64,000 nt of DNA, from positions 9,362,001 through 9,426,000 of the forward strand of contig CM065323.1 of assembly GCA_033032175.1 (NCBI GenBank). Reading direction: 5' to 3'. Under the pieces are notes generated by a model. The model worked only from the letters and a program-made list of their open reading frames with translations, was not told the DNA's origin and made no database searches. Each line of letters begins with the position of its first letter. Position 1 is the stretch's first letter. This document shows positions 10,561-23,509 of this stretch, piece by piece. Made by a program: the position numbers and the translations under genes. The stretch comes from Saturnia japonica (lineage: Eukaryota > Arthropoda > Insecta > Lepidoptera > Saturniidae).

Positions 10561-13329
10561 TATTATTATTAGGCATTTATTATATCAATCGTTGAACTCA
10601 TCTTTGTCTTTCGAGAACCAATAAATCATGTTTGCAATAATTATTGTTCTTTCAATTAATTTTGACAACGATAGCTTTATAAATTTTTGCAATATTCAAT
10701 CGACAGGCAAATATTGAAAGTCATAGAATGCACGTTAACTTAATGAAAGAATTGGATTTATATGATTTTATTTTCAAAGTTTTCTGCGATAAATCTTAAG
10801 GGATATGTTGGTATTTTGCAACAGCTTTATTAGTTATTGCTTGAGCAATTAAACAATAATTATTATCGAAATGAAAAATAAACTTGATGAGCCGTGGGTG
10901 AGATGCATTAAACAAATCCAAATAAGGACCGTTGCACCATTACGTGAATCATTAACACTGTGTCCTTCAGAGTTATGAATAACTCGCTAAGACATTTCAC
11001 GGTTCACCCGGTATTACCAAGTTTTTGTTTTTCTTTGTGGATTTAACATGCAAATGATGGATTACGTTGTGTGGAAAATCCATTGCTATCTCAATGTATT
11101 AGCAATAACAATGTAAAAACAATCACCGTCTATGTCAGTCTAGTGATTTATTTGTTCCCATAGAAGTCACATTATTCCAGGAGTTATACATCATCGACTA
11201 AGTTTAATATCCCATACATTGTGTATATGCAAGTGTCTACTTCATAGGAGTAATTACATCAAATCGTTCGCAAACAATTTGCTTTTAAGATTCCGGGTGA
11301 TTTTATGCTGTCTGTTATTTCTGTCTCTATGCTGCTTGAAAATAAATTTGAGTACAACTCGATAAGTTGACCAAAAGTAAAGCAACGTTACCTTTTTTAT
11401 ACTCTTAATTGAATAATATATTGTCTTTATGTTCAAGTTGCTTCAAGTTGTGCTTCACCTCATTTTTAGTATTTTTATTAAATTATCATGTTTAATACTA
11501 CATAAGATTAGATTCAGTAAGATATTTTAATGAATTTTCATGTGTTGGTGTTTGATGTCATTCGAAAATGTATGAAGTATTTTTCCTTTAGATCATATCC
11601 TGATGTCAGACGTTGACTCAATTATTCTCCCTGCTGCACGTGGCTTCCCATGTATGGTAATTACAAGTCGTCGTCAACAATCAGAAATGAGTTTGATCAT
11701 CGTTCGCTAGAAATGATTAAAACGATTAGAAATTGATTGACTCATTGGATCTTAAAATATAATTAATTTTTAATCAACGGCTTACACAAATATTATTGAT
11801 AATCGATATTGTTACCTCAATTACTCCTAAACTGTTATTTAAACATTAAGTTCACTGACTCTTGTTTTATTTATTTACTGAGGATATTCATGTTATAGAA
11901 TTGTATACCTACTTACGATTTAAAATTACTTAAATTTTGTTGACGTGATCTCTTCGAGTATATTTAATACATTTCTTTGAAATATCCGGATCCGGGTTGG
12001 GTTCATTGTGTTCCTTATGTATCAACATTATTCATTACAGTTTATATTATAGTTGTGGTCTGTTCTAAAATTAGTCACCGATGGTCATCCACGAGAACAT
12101 TTTACACAGATGATTTTGCGCAAAACCCAGTGAGTCATTTTTGGTGTACTATTTTAATGTTTAACTTGTCTGGCAGTTTTGTCATCATTCTGGCATGCCG
12201 CGACCGTGACGTTTGTGATAGCTCCACGGATTTTATGATGCCATTGTGGTTTATAAAGGTTATCATTGTTTGAGTATTGGATTTCGTCACGACTTACGAT
12301 GTGTTATGTTAAACACATTGGGATAATCCTTGATGAATTATTTACGTAACTTGTGTTCTTTGTCACAAGTCAAATGATACTTGTCGATTGACTTTTGTAA
12401 ACTCTAGATCAGTTGCTTCGCTTTCGCTATCATATGGACCAACTTTGGCTTGGAGCACTATTACGATAATGTATGGAAGAAGATAATGCAACGATTTATA
12501 TGTAGTTTTGATATAAATAGTGGCAAATTATTTGATGAAAGATCGAGTTTATTGTTCTATTAAATAGTAGACATCTTCCAAATAAATAATGGATTATTTT
12601 GAGGAATACTTCAACAACTTTATAATATTAATTTATCATTTGGTATTGTTTACAACTAAATGTGTTTGCTAAGAAAAATTCCTATACATATGATATAAAT
12701 TACTGTTTTTTGTTTATTGGATTTTTTTTACTTTGAAAAGTAAGGTTAAATCGTTGGACGGTGATACATTATAATCATTATATTATGTTGTGATTCTCAG
12801 CACCGTTTCGGCGCAAAGGTTAACGTTTGCTATATCTACGTCACACCTACGCCACGGATTATTGCTCATTTGCCTGGTGAGGTCGTATCAATGCACGGCA
12901 CGTGCGTTGCGCCTACGAACCCGCACGTAGCGCCAACTAACTCTCAGAGCTATCAATTTTGGAATCTACAAAACTCGAGATCGACGTGTGTTTCACTTTC
13001 CCTAATGTTAAATGTACATAATATATTACTTTACTGACTAATTTAAAACATTTATTATTCTCTATTTTACTTTTATCCTTATGTTAAAGATGGATACAAT
13101 CAAAAACATAATATGAATTATGGCAAAATTAGTGTTTTATTTAAATCTTTATATCACGGCATTGATAAAATGGTTATCTTTACTTTGAACGGATTAATTG
13201 CCTATACAGCCAAGCAAATGGAAACACACTAACTATATCTATAATATACATTTTCTATTAGCCATGGAAGCCTATGAATGTGCATTTTATAATCAGACAT
13301 AGTTTTATCGACAAATTTAGATATATAAA
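10561..13329. other. no gene recognised; one CpG-richer patch
   Basis: Mostly AT-rich. A 98-codon frame at 11,977-12,273 begins with TTG rather than ATG and shows nothing recognisable. A patch at about 12,790-12,960 is richer in CG dinucleotides (CACGGCACGTGCGTTGCGCC) but carries no clear gene. Confidence 0.4.
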
Positions 13330-13555
13330 ACTCTCTCGTTAGCCTAGTGATCATAAGCGCGACTGCTATGAGCGAGGTCCTGGGTTCGAAACCCAGGTCG
13401 AGCAAAGTGTTATTGGGCTTTTCCTATGAAATTTTCAGTAACAGCTCGGTGTTTGGTTAAAACATACATACGAACTGTGGGTGGTACATTAGTACACTTC
13501 TGCCTAACCGTTCGGGGAATACAGGCGTGATGGTATGTTTATGTAAAAGTGCTTT
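13330..13555 (+). mobile_element. tRNA-derived SINE (family 2)
   Basis: The head has box A in GTTAGCCTAGTGATCA and box B in GGTTCGAAACC (13,383-13,393). The body contains CGAGCAAAGTGTTATTGGGC, TTTTCAGTAACAGCTCGGTG and CTTCTGCCTAACCGTTCGGG. It differs completely from the SINE at 9,706 outside the tRNA-like head. A base appears lost in the D-loop region, so it is not a functional tRNA. Confidence 0.85.
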
Positions 13556-15071
13556 GAGCTCTACGTTTTCACCCGTGTTAAACACAATAACCTTCCTCAA
13601 ATATGCCATAAAAAGTTAAAAGATATTTTAATTCTGCTAGTTCTACAAATTAGCGCGTTCAAAACAAACAAAAATATATTATTGAGTATAGAATAGATGA
13701 TTAGATTTCACATAATGTTGTATGATCTTTAGTAATGTGTAGCTCTTAGCCCTTTCGGCACCTGTTGTGCGTGTCGCTCATTGGCGTTCGCTGTTTTGGT
13801 CACGCTCTGGAATCGGGTGGGATTTTCTCAGTAATGTTTACGCGGTAGCTGTCAACTTATTGCGACGTATGACTTTGAATTTGATACCAATTTAGGGTTG
13901 CCATTTATAGTCGTTAAGTTAAAGTTAACAACTAACCATGGAAAACAGTATTGTAAGAGGTGAAAGAGTTAACATGTTATAAGCAGAGCAGTATTTTTTT
14001 CTACGTAACGCTGTGTATTTTATTTTATTTTTCATAGTGAAATCAATAACAAAAAAAATATAAATCTAGTTTGCACAAAGGCAAACCTCTATAATTTTAT
14101 TAATACATATTTTCTCGCAGAAACGGAACGTCATGGTAAAGGCATGCAGTTTCTTTGAGTGGTTAGGTAGATACATAACACATGGAACAAATGAAGTACA
14201 GTTAATGTGGAGGAGAGGTTTTCGTATCGTGCACTGATTGTCGTTGTCACTTCGTTTCACGCGCGTACTTATTGCATTATAGTAACCGAGATAGTTATTT
14301 ATAGAGCAGAAGTTGGTAGATATTATGTTTTTCTAAATGTAAATATAGTAATTTTCTGTTCATCAGAGTTATTTCTAGACATCACCGTCTTTCACTTAAT
14401 AACCTCTTCATAGTACAAGTGAACTTGTTATACTTACTACAGTTGAACTCGTCTGTTAAATCAGTAATGTGCTTTTTGAAATGTAAACTAATACTATTAT
14501 CTAAAAAGCAATTATTGGTCGTACTAAGTCTAAAAAGACTAATTATGTTTATTTCTGTATTAAAACTATGCCAGTCGTTTATCAAGTCTTTGCGAACACA
14601 CATTAATAATTGTCAATAAGCGATAAACTTGTAGGGCATTTGCGAGGTGCCATGTTGTAAACTGCTCGAATTGCCAACTTCCATAATATAAATATGCATC
14701 AGCTGCCAAACTTTATAGTAACACGTATATCTAAAAAAACTTTTATTAGTCTTACGCAGAACGATTAAGTAATAAGGCGTAACCCTGCCCGTTGACGGAT
14801 ATGTATTGATTCACGCTGTTGTTAATAGCGGCTACTGATGAATATCTGATCTTTGATATTTACCCAAAGACACGCTCCCTGTATAACAATCGCGAAGTTA
14901 ATTTTGGATATGATCCGAACGTGTTTACCTCTTATCCTCGTCGCGATTACTTATGACTAACCGTTTAACCATTCGCGTCAGATTATCTCATATAATCTAA
15001 AGATCATGTATAATTTGTGAATAATTATCTCTACTTACTTTTACTATATCTACTAATTTAAAATATTGAAA
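13556..15071. other. no feature recognised
   Basis: Overlapping short open frames on both strands near 14,066-14,619 appear to be chance; a small CpG-richer patch lies near 13,740-13,860. Confidence 0.4.
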
Positions 15072-15654
15072 TCTATACTAATATAATAAAATCGAAATGT
15101 TTTTTGTTTGTTTTGTATATGAAAGCCAGACTCTCGAGGAATAGTATAAGGCTATTAAAGATTAGGCTACAACTCTCAGATAGCCTTAAATATTGATTTT
15201 TGTTACGTAAGTCGGAAGTCGGCTCTCTCGCACTGCTTTAACCGCGTGCGCTGTCGGAATCGTTAATGATATAGAAATACAATGTTCTACAATAATATTG
15301 GTCCTTAGTATATCTAAAAAAAAGTTAGCGGTAGCATATACCTATCTCATATAGATAAGCCACAATAAGATATTTTATGATAAAGATTTGTTGTAAATTA
15401 AAAAGTAATATAAGCATTATTTTTAGACATGGCATATTAATTCTTACGAACAAAAGTTACTTCATCATAAAGACAATTTTATGAAGTTCAATTTTTCTCT
15501 TTAGAGTATGCTACTTGGATACATAGTTTAGGAGATAATGAAAAACTAAAATAATTTGTACTTGCGGGAAGAACAATTATGATATATGAGAGCATTGGCG
15601 GCGCGATATTTGTCGGATAAAATTAACACAAGTGAAATTGTTGGGCACAGCTAG
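15072..15654 (+). mobile_element. non-autonomous Helitron, both ends present
   Basis: It begins TCTATACTAATATAATAAA and ends GTTGGGCACAGCTAG. It is flanked by A on the left and T on the right, with no target-site duplication: the TC...CTRR termini and A^T insertion are diagnostic of Helitrons (rolling-circle elements). At 583 bp with no Rep/helicase frame it is non-autonomous. The other CTAG-ended pieces in the window belong to the same or related families. Confidence 0.82.
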
Positions 15655-15730
15655 TATATAAATATACTATATAATAGATGTGCTCCGCGGTTTTACGTTG
15701 TTAAATACGCTATGCTAAATTTTTGATAAA

Positions 15731-16516
15731 GCTCGAGAAGTGTACACACTTCACCGTACACCGCATGAATTGACTGAAGCACACCAACAAACACGCATTG
15801 AGTACTGCGTTACATTACTCAACCGTCACAATAACGAGGAATTTTTGAATCGTGTTGTTACTTGAGATGAAAAATGGATCCTTTACGACAATCAGAAACG
15901 TTCATCACCGTGGGTGATCCCAGGAGAACCGACCAAATCCTGCCCTAATCGAAAGTTGACTCAGGAAAAGGTACTGGTGAGTGTTTGGTGGACTAGTGCT
16001 GGTGTCATACGCTACAGCGTCCTAAGATCTGGACAGACGATATTGACAGATCTGTATTGTCAACAATTGCAAACCATGATAGAAAATTTTGCCGTTAAAT
16101 AACCGAAACTGGGCAGTTAATCTCTCTAGCGCATGCTTCAGGACAACGCTAGACCCAATAATTCACGACAGACGGTCGCTAAATTAGAGGAACTGCGGTT
16201 GGAATGTTTCCGACACTCAATATACTCCCCGGACCTTGTTCTAACAGATTATCACTTTTTTTTCCGAAATTGGACAATTTCTTGCTAGAAAAAATTCAAC
16301 TCCGATGAGGCTATCCGAACCGCCTCCAAAAGTTTTATTGATTCTCGCTGCCACAATTTTTTGAGCAATAGAATCAATGAATTTCCTATAAAATAGTGAA
16401 AGTGCATAGATAATAATGGTACGTTATTAGATTGATTAAATATATAATTTTATAATATTTTTTTCATTTTATTTTTTCCATATAAAACGCTAATTTCATA
16501 TGTAAGAAGGACCTAT
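15731..16516 (+). pseudogene. mariner transposase, 5'-truncated pseudogene with 3' terminal repeat
   Basis: The middle and C-terminal parts of a mariner transposase on the plus strand. It runs from the region preceding the first catalytic aspartate (HELTEAHQQTRIEYCVTLLN), through a TGA stop at the cysteine of the CDEKW motif, an open stretch at 15,914-16,102 (KSCPNRKLTQEKV, VWWTSAGVIRYSVLRSGQT), then LLQDNA-like catalytic block 2 around 16,140 and SPDLVLTDYHFF-like block 3 around 16,230. The 3' terminal repeat (AAAACGCTAATTTCATATGT... GGACCTATTAA, 16,484-16,516) is still present. The N-terminal DNA-binding region and 5' repeat are lost. Confidence 0.85.
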
Positions 16517-18075
16517 TAATAAATATCAGTAACATTTAAACTATCGTGTGTTGACGGAATTACTTCATGTCTAGACTTTGAACATCTATATTAAATCATG
16601 AACCTGTTTTGTTAGTACTAACTTAATGAAACTAAAATAAAAATGACATTGAGATAGCCGTGTCATATAAACAGAAGTAGCTTCTAAATTAGTTATATAA
16701 TTCACTTCTATAAATATAATTGGAAGTCTTATTAAATCACTATTAATAATATAATTATGTTGTATTACAGTTTTGTTTTAAATAATAAATGCATGTTCTG
16801 TGTTTTGTAGACTAAACACTAATATAGCTATTTAGTTGTAATGTGATTGTTTTTCAATATAACTTTATTCGAATGCGATCTTATTTATTTCTGACAATCC
16901 ATTCGATTTAAGTTTTAAATAACACATGAAAATGTTGCCCGCACGAGCTGTTTATCTACACCAGCCCGCAATCACCATTTTCTCGTTCGTTACTCATCAG
17001 TGACAGTTTCAACTACGTGCAGGCGAGTGTTAAAAATTTTAAGTTATTATTTAACCCCTCTTAATCTCAAGCAGGATGTTCATTGTCAAATGAAGGAGGC
17101 AATTTAACGTAATACATTTTTGATGTTTAATACTGATAATAGTTCTAATCACTGGTATCAGTCAATCAAAAAAAAATGTAATAATAATAATGTTCAACCT
17201 TTTACGCCCGTCTTCATTGATTGGATGTACTGTAGGAAACTAAACTCAATCAGTCAGTGTACTTTTTACTGTTATCTGTCAAATTGTTTTTGGGCATACT
17301 TCTTCTTTGTCTATGTTCCCTTCCTGTGTGACATGTCCGTTTTTCTTTTATTGTCGAATGTTGCTTGTCAGTTTTAAATTGTTTATAACCACTATAATCT
17401 GCCTAATAAGTAAATAAATAAATGTGTTAAAGCTAGAACTTAGTTTTAGTTACTTCAGTAACGATACACAATTTTGTCGATACGATACCGATTATTAATA
17501 CGGACATCAAAAAAGTTTAAGCAACACATATCATTTACAGCAACGGCAAGTTTTATTACTTGATATTTAATTTTTTTCCTACCAAAGTAGATGGGTATGC
17601 AATTTTTTTCGTTCTCGGAAATATACTGGCTGATTTTAAAACTAATAAATAGCCGCGAAATAATACAACTGTTAGAACTACTACGGCAATGTTTTCACTA
17701 GTACCGTGTGCGGATCTCTCGCCTGCGACGAAAGGGCAATATCGTTGTTCGCGCGCTTTTGACATTGTTAGATATCGGCGACATCGGTATCGTTACATCC
17801 CTGGAATTAAATGTTGTACTCTGTATATTCACTAGGTAGTACCTACTACTAGATTCGAAAGTGACTCAATTACACGTTCGTTTTATTGCAGCGCTAGATC
17901 AAAAGGTGAAATTTCATTTAGAAATTTTAATTGGAACGGCGGTAAATTAGCACGCCTGATTGGAATATCATGTTAAATTAAACAACATTGCAGTGTATCG
18001 GATGATACTTCTACCGCACACGTTATTTTCTTGCTCCACTTGAAGTAGCATTGGTTTTGTAGCTTACATTTATTA
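16517..18075. other. no feature recognised
   Basis: AT-rich sequence; open frames at 17,120-17,377 (plus) and 17,556-17,765 (minus) have no recognised similarity. Confidence 0.4.
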
Positions 18076-18590
18076 CTAGCTGTGCCCGCGGTTGCACTCG
18101 CGTGGACTAGAGAATGCCGTCGATCATGCGATCCCGGGGGCTCCCGCTTATTTTAAAGACTAAAATGCTTATTGTGGGTGATTCTTATTCTTATCATATT
18201 ATGCTCTTGCGACTTTTTTGTAGGTATTTTTAAGATCTACAATTATGTACTACATTAATTTGATATATCTCTATTATGGTTTACTCATCGTAAGCCATGT
18301 AAGCTCTTTAAAATCGTCGTTTTTCAGAATTCATTATTATTTTTGCGGAACCATACTTATTTTTCTAAAATATAATTAGCTTAAGTTAATCTTTATAACA
18401 TCAGCTATCTACCAGTGAAAGTCCTGACAAAATTGGTCCAACCGTTTCGGGGACTACCCGGAACAAACAGAAAAAATGTAATAATAGGTTTTTTATTTGA
18501 AGTACCGGTTATACTTTCATATGGATTTAGTAAAACGCTGTTATTTTGACATTACAAACAGAGACTTCAATTTTATTTATTTGTATAAAT
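18076..18590 (-). mobile_element. non-autonomous Helitron
   Basis: In plus-strand reading it starts A|CTAGCTGTGCCCGCGG and ends near TTTATTTATTTGTATAAAT, where a full copy would have ...TATAGA|T. Blocks GTCCAACCGTTTCGG, CCGGAACAAACAGA and ATTACAAACAGAGACTTCAA are shared with 48,222-48,537 and 48,539-49,063. The 5' TC end seems mutated. It lies 17 bp from the mariner starting at 18,608. Confidence 0.78.
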
Positions 18591-18607
18591 ATACATATAA
18601 GTATACT

Positions 18608-19923
18608 ACTCTGTTATAAAAATACCGGGAAAAGATCAATAATAAACAAAATGTTAGTTATTCATCCAAATTTATTGTATCGCCTTCAAAGTATGCTTTT
18701 GCAGAAACGATACACTTACACCAACGAATAATAACATTTTCTAATGCTTTTTCCGTAATTGAGTTTAGTTTTCGTTGCGAATTCTCCTTTAGTTTAGTTT
18801 TCGTCACGAATTCTCCTTTATGTCTTCCTACTGAACGAAAACGGGTGCCACGAAGTGGTAATTTGATTTTAGGAAAAAGTAAGAAGTCGGCTAGAGCCAT
18901 ATCTGGTGAATAAAGTGATTGCTCGATGGTATTTGTTAAGTTTTGGGTCAAAAATTCGTTCACAATGATAGTCTTTTGCGACGGTGTATTATCGTGGTGC
19001 ATAATCCAAGAATTTTCTTTCCACAAATCTGGCCTTTTTCGTCGAATTTCTTGTTGTAAACGCCGCATAACGCTCAAATAATATACTTTATTTACCGTTT
19101 CACCTTCCGGTAAGAATTACGAGTGCACAATACCGCGATAGTCAAAGAAAACAGTCAACATGACTTTGACTACGTGAAGTGGTTTCTTCGGTTTCGGTTC
19201 AGATGGAATGCGCCACTCCGAAGCTCGTTGACTAGTTTGCATGTCAAACTCGTAAACCCACGTCTCGTCACCAGTAACAATGCGTTTCATGAATGTTGGG
19301 TCGGAATTGACTCGTTCTAGCATGTCCTCAGCGACTCTTATGCGATTGAGTTTTTGGAGAAAATTCAGGTCTTTTGGAATTAGCCGAGCGGCAACATGTT
19401 TCATTCACAAATGATTATTTAAAATGATACGGATCTACTCGTGAGACACAGAAAGTTCAGCGACTATCTCTTTCAAACTTGAATGAGGATTTTCAGTCAC
19501 TATATTCTTAACTTTTGCGATGTTAACTTCACCTGAAGACGTTGATGGCCTACCTCGGGGAGGCTAATCTTCCAGCATATCTTGAGAGATTTTCAACTCT
19601 TTGTACCACTCATAAGCACGTGTTTTTGATAAAGTCGATTCACCTTAAGCCTTCTGTAACATTTTAGTGTCTCCGAACACGAAATTCCATTGGCGATGCA
19701 AAATTTAAAACAAACTCTTTGTTCGATGTTTTTGTCCAGTAAGAAGTTCACAATTGCACACTAGATATGATCTAATGTATTTAATCTAAATGACAGATGC
19801 AACACAAACTCCGCGCCGAATTGAAAAACAGTTGTTTGTGCCAATCGAACAAAAAAAAAAACAAAAACTTAATTTGGAACTATAAACAAATCATTCATTC
19901 CCGATACTTTTTGACAGAATGTA
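18608..19923 (-). mobile_element. complete but dead mariner-like element
   Basis: Imperfect terminal inverted repeats at 18,608-18,631 (CTCTGTTATAAAAATACCGG) and, inverted, 19,898-19,921 (ATTCTGTCAAAAAGTATCGG) match with one indel and several mismatches; TA lies beside each end, as expected for TA-targeting mariners. The roughly 1.3 kb between them holds a minus-strand transposase pseudogene. The subfamily differs from the other three mariner copies in the window, in both terminal repeats and protein. Confidence 0.85.
18658..19739 (-). pseudogene. mariner-type DDD transposase pseudogene
   Basis: Minus-strand remains of a transposase of about 350 residues. The expected start at 19,739 is CTG instead of ATG. 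The N-terminal third has frameshifts and stops, though EQRVCFKFCIANGISCSETL and ARGRP-like RGRPSTSSGEV are legible. From 19,404 the frame is clean through the first catalytic aspartate (VTGDETWVYE). A single TAA lies in the motif HS*FLPEGETVN, and the frame then runs to 18,658 through the second aspartate (MHHDNTPSQ) and the third (SPDMALADFLLFPK), ending KAYFEGDTINLDE. The three acidic residues fit the mariner DD34D pattern. It cannot make an active enzyme as it stands. Confidence 0.88.
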
Positions 19924-22900
19924 TATTAACAATTACTTAATCTTAATGTTGGAAACTAATATCATACTTTCCTTAAACATACTTACAATTTCTTTTATAT
20001 ATACAGTGTGAATAGTTAATTCTTAAATGGTCAAGAAATTTTCGATTTATTTATGATGTCGACTTTACTACCTGTGTGACATACCTACGAAATATGAGTT
20101 ATTCGTGTCACGCCGATAACAAAGTACGAATGCAAATTGGATACGATGTTTTTATTTTAAAATTCTTAGTCACCCCAAGGAGGATGTATTGTAATGTTAT
20201 TGTTGTATTATATTGTTGGCCTTGAAGTAGAAAGTAACAATTATAAATATGTATATGTATTACAAAATTTAAAAAAATCTGTGGTTATTAGTACTGTTCC
20301 GTTGAATATAGTATGCAATGTACACGGTCGATTGCACGCCGTTATCGGAAAGTTATTTATATTTCTCGCAATTAAAGTCAGAGTTTGCCCTATATTTTCT
20401 CAGAAATCAATGTTGGTTTGTTGTTTTGTTTTATTGTGTGCACTTTGTTTCTTAGACATTATAATGTGAATAAATTTCTATCAAAAACTAAATTGTATAA
20501 CGTTCCTTGTTCTACCGAAAGCGTCATTAAATTAAAAAAATGTGTTTTTGTTTTCGGCTAAAAAACGTTTCGTATTCGTGTTATCTGAAACATACGGATA
20601 ATTTAAGGTAAATTCTGATACGAAATTTACCGAATATCCGGCTTACATGCCAAATCGCGAGTAAAAGATAGACGCAAATTTTATTCGCTATATTCTAGAC
20701 GTCAGAAGCAATATAAAACTTTGTCACTTCATAATCCCATTTAGATAGGCTTTTATTCAGATTAAATTATTAATTATTCTACATACTACCCTGGGCTTAA
20801 AACGCCGTGAATGGTAACCGCTTTTATAGTAAACGAAAAGGTTAACATATGTTATTTATGCTAATGCTGTCCATTACTTTTCAATAGAAGAGAGTGCGAG
20901 AGATCTCGCATATCTCATAACGTATACATACATTATCGACTTGTTTATCGGACAAGCTCGTGTAGAATCACCATAAAAGTAGAGTGCCGGCTACACGGAA
21001 CCAGTTAGTATTTATAACACGGTTTATCAGGTTTACCCGCTGCACCGGCTAAACTAGACCATTGACCACTATACAGTTAAAACGTACATTTATATCTCAT
21101 TTTTGACATTTACGGTTAAATTTACATGCTAATGATACTATCGTAGTGAAATGGACAATCGACAGACTCGTAAAATATACTACCGTTTAAATATAAATAG
21201 AGATTGTATGAAAGTTACTAGACTGCCGTTGCGTTGCATGCAGGGAAGCGAACCGTTTTAAGTTTTAACTAATTTGATTTGTATCCAAGGTTTTAACTAA
21301 TTTCTTTTGTATCCAAGATTATGTAATATATTTTTTCTATACTGCAATTATTGGTACAGGAGAAATAAAAAACAACATTATTGATCGAAGTATCGGGAGT
21401 TGCTTTCCTGCGCTGTACAATCTCACATCGTAGTTATTGAAGACAAATGTCAGGGCCCACGAATTATCTCTATTAACTAACTGACAACTTCGCTTAAGTG
21501 GATAACAAATTACTTTGTCAATTGTGCTGTTCTCTGTGTGTCTAAAACGCACTCGAAATGACCTTCTGACTACTGACCGCTTTGTCAACTTATAATATTA
21601 TAGAGCTCGGAACCGTCGCGTCGCGCCAACAGGAAAATAATTACGGTGTGCTTGAAAACTTTATAATAGCTACCTATAATTTTTGTACTTTATATACATG
21701 TATTATGTGGATATTAATACATACATAGATCGGTATGCATTACCTTTATAAAGAGGTTATCTCTGGAAATACTGATCCGACTCTTTAAATACTTTCACCA
21801 ACAGGAGGCTACACTAATTCCTGAGTGATGTCGGTCGTGTTTAATGTGTGTTGCATTAATTATGTACGTAATTATCGAATAAATGTTCTTTCATTCTTTT
21901 AATTTATATTGTATATTGTATAAGAAATTAATGTGTGTGAAAATAGAGGCGTGTACCGTATAGATTTTATGAAATCTCATGAACTGAAGTAAGACGTTTT
22001 CGGAAGAGACGCCGATGCATGAAGGATTTAAAAAATATTAGGATATCGTTAAAGAACATAGCTTCTCAAGCTAGAGAAAAGTGACGCTTCATTCTTTCTG
22101 TCTACTCGAGTAGAAGGATAGCGTAATAATAATAGATTAATTGTATTTTTACTCACATACCTAAAACTAAAAAGGTAATATGAAATACTTGTAATGGCAA
22201 TTTTTTCAACATATGAATTTTTCCACGAATGTTATTCATAAATTTAGACACGAGACATATGAGTCACCTTGACATTTTGTTGGCCCTTCTATAGGTATTG
22301 CAACTTGTAAGGAAATATTATATTGAAAGACGATCGAAATGCATTCGAATACAATACTCGCTAAATATGTTGTTTATTATCAGTAATTGAATAAAACTCA
22401 ATTTGTTTGTGTGTTATGCAAATGGGTCATCGAAGTTATCGGTTTAATATTACCTACTTGACTATGTTTTATAGTAGCATTAATTTGTTTTGTAGGGACG
22501 GAAGAAATGGAATTATATTTTACAATTAATTATAATATTAATCATTCTCATATTGAATGGAATTTTTTTTTGTGTTTATTTGAATAAATAATTGCCTTCC
22601 GTGGGAGTCAACTTATTCATCACGCAGATTTTGTGTTACTTATTCTTTATGATTTTTTGAAGTGTAATGATAAATCGTATAAGGTATTGTTTAAAACAAT
22701 ATTGTACATACTATACTAAATTACCGATGTAAACAGAATTTTATAAACGTTCCTCAATTATTATATCAGTTTAACTAATTGTTTCTAGGTTGTAATTACT
22801 GTGTTAAAACGGTATTTTTACAGTTGATTTTTGAGTTATTCCAATTTTATTTTCAATAATATATTCTTAGCAAGTATTGTTCCTTATTAGTAGCAAAACT

Positions 22901-23340
22901 AGTTTGTATAACACAAGTGACATATTTTTGGAAAATCAATCTGATTAATTTCCCGCTCAAGAGTAAATATTTGTTATTTGATTTCTCCATAAATCGAGCT
23001 CATGAGTACTTACACTAGTTTTATCTACTTTTCATAGTTTTGGATTTGGTTATACAATTTCATTACAAAAATTCACCCCTGTGTAACTAGTTGTAAGTAT
23101 ATGACTAAATATATACGTATCTATTTTTAGACTTATCCGGTTTCTGAGTTCAATCTTTGTGAATAGATAATACATGGACAAGTGATGCCAACGTACCTAT
23201 ACAGATATATCTTTACCCATAATTATGACGCGGACGCCGAGATCCGCGAGCTCGCTAGTTATCGGATATAACAGGGATCATACATTACATTATTATTAAT
23301 TTATATATGTATGCTTATCATGAAGATATAACACGTACTA
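19924..23340. other. no feature recognised
   Basis: About 3.4 kb of AT-rich sequence with no recognisable gene. A plus-strand frame at 20,194-20,469 is hydrophobic but has no support. A short CG-rich patch lies at 23,228-23,262. Confidence 0.4.
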
Positions 23341-23509
23341 CTAGATCCTTATATATGAATTTAGCGTTTTATATGTAAAAAGTAAATGGAAAAAAAAATG
23401 AACTTACACATTTAATCAATCGAAGTATGTACTATTAATATCTATGTACTTTCGTCATTTTATAGGTAGTTCATTAATTCCATTGTTCAAAAAATTGTGG
23501 GAGCGAGAT

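Noticed and set aside
11977..12273. 98-codon plus-strand gene
   Set aside because: It begins with TTG, has no recognisable domain and lies in AT-rich sequence; such frames are expected by chance.
13332..13404. Functional tRNA gene
   Set aside because: The head has pol III boxes but a shortened D arm and an attached SINE body.
20194..20469. Small membrane protein gene
   Set aside because: The frame is hydrophobic mainly because the DNA is AT-rich; no signal for a start, splice sites or family.
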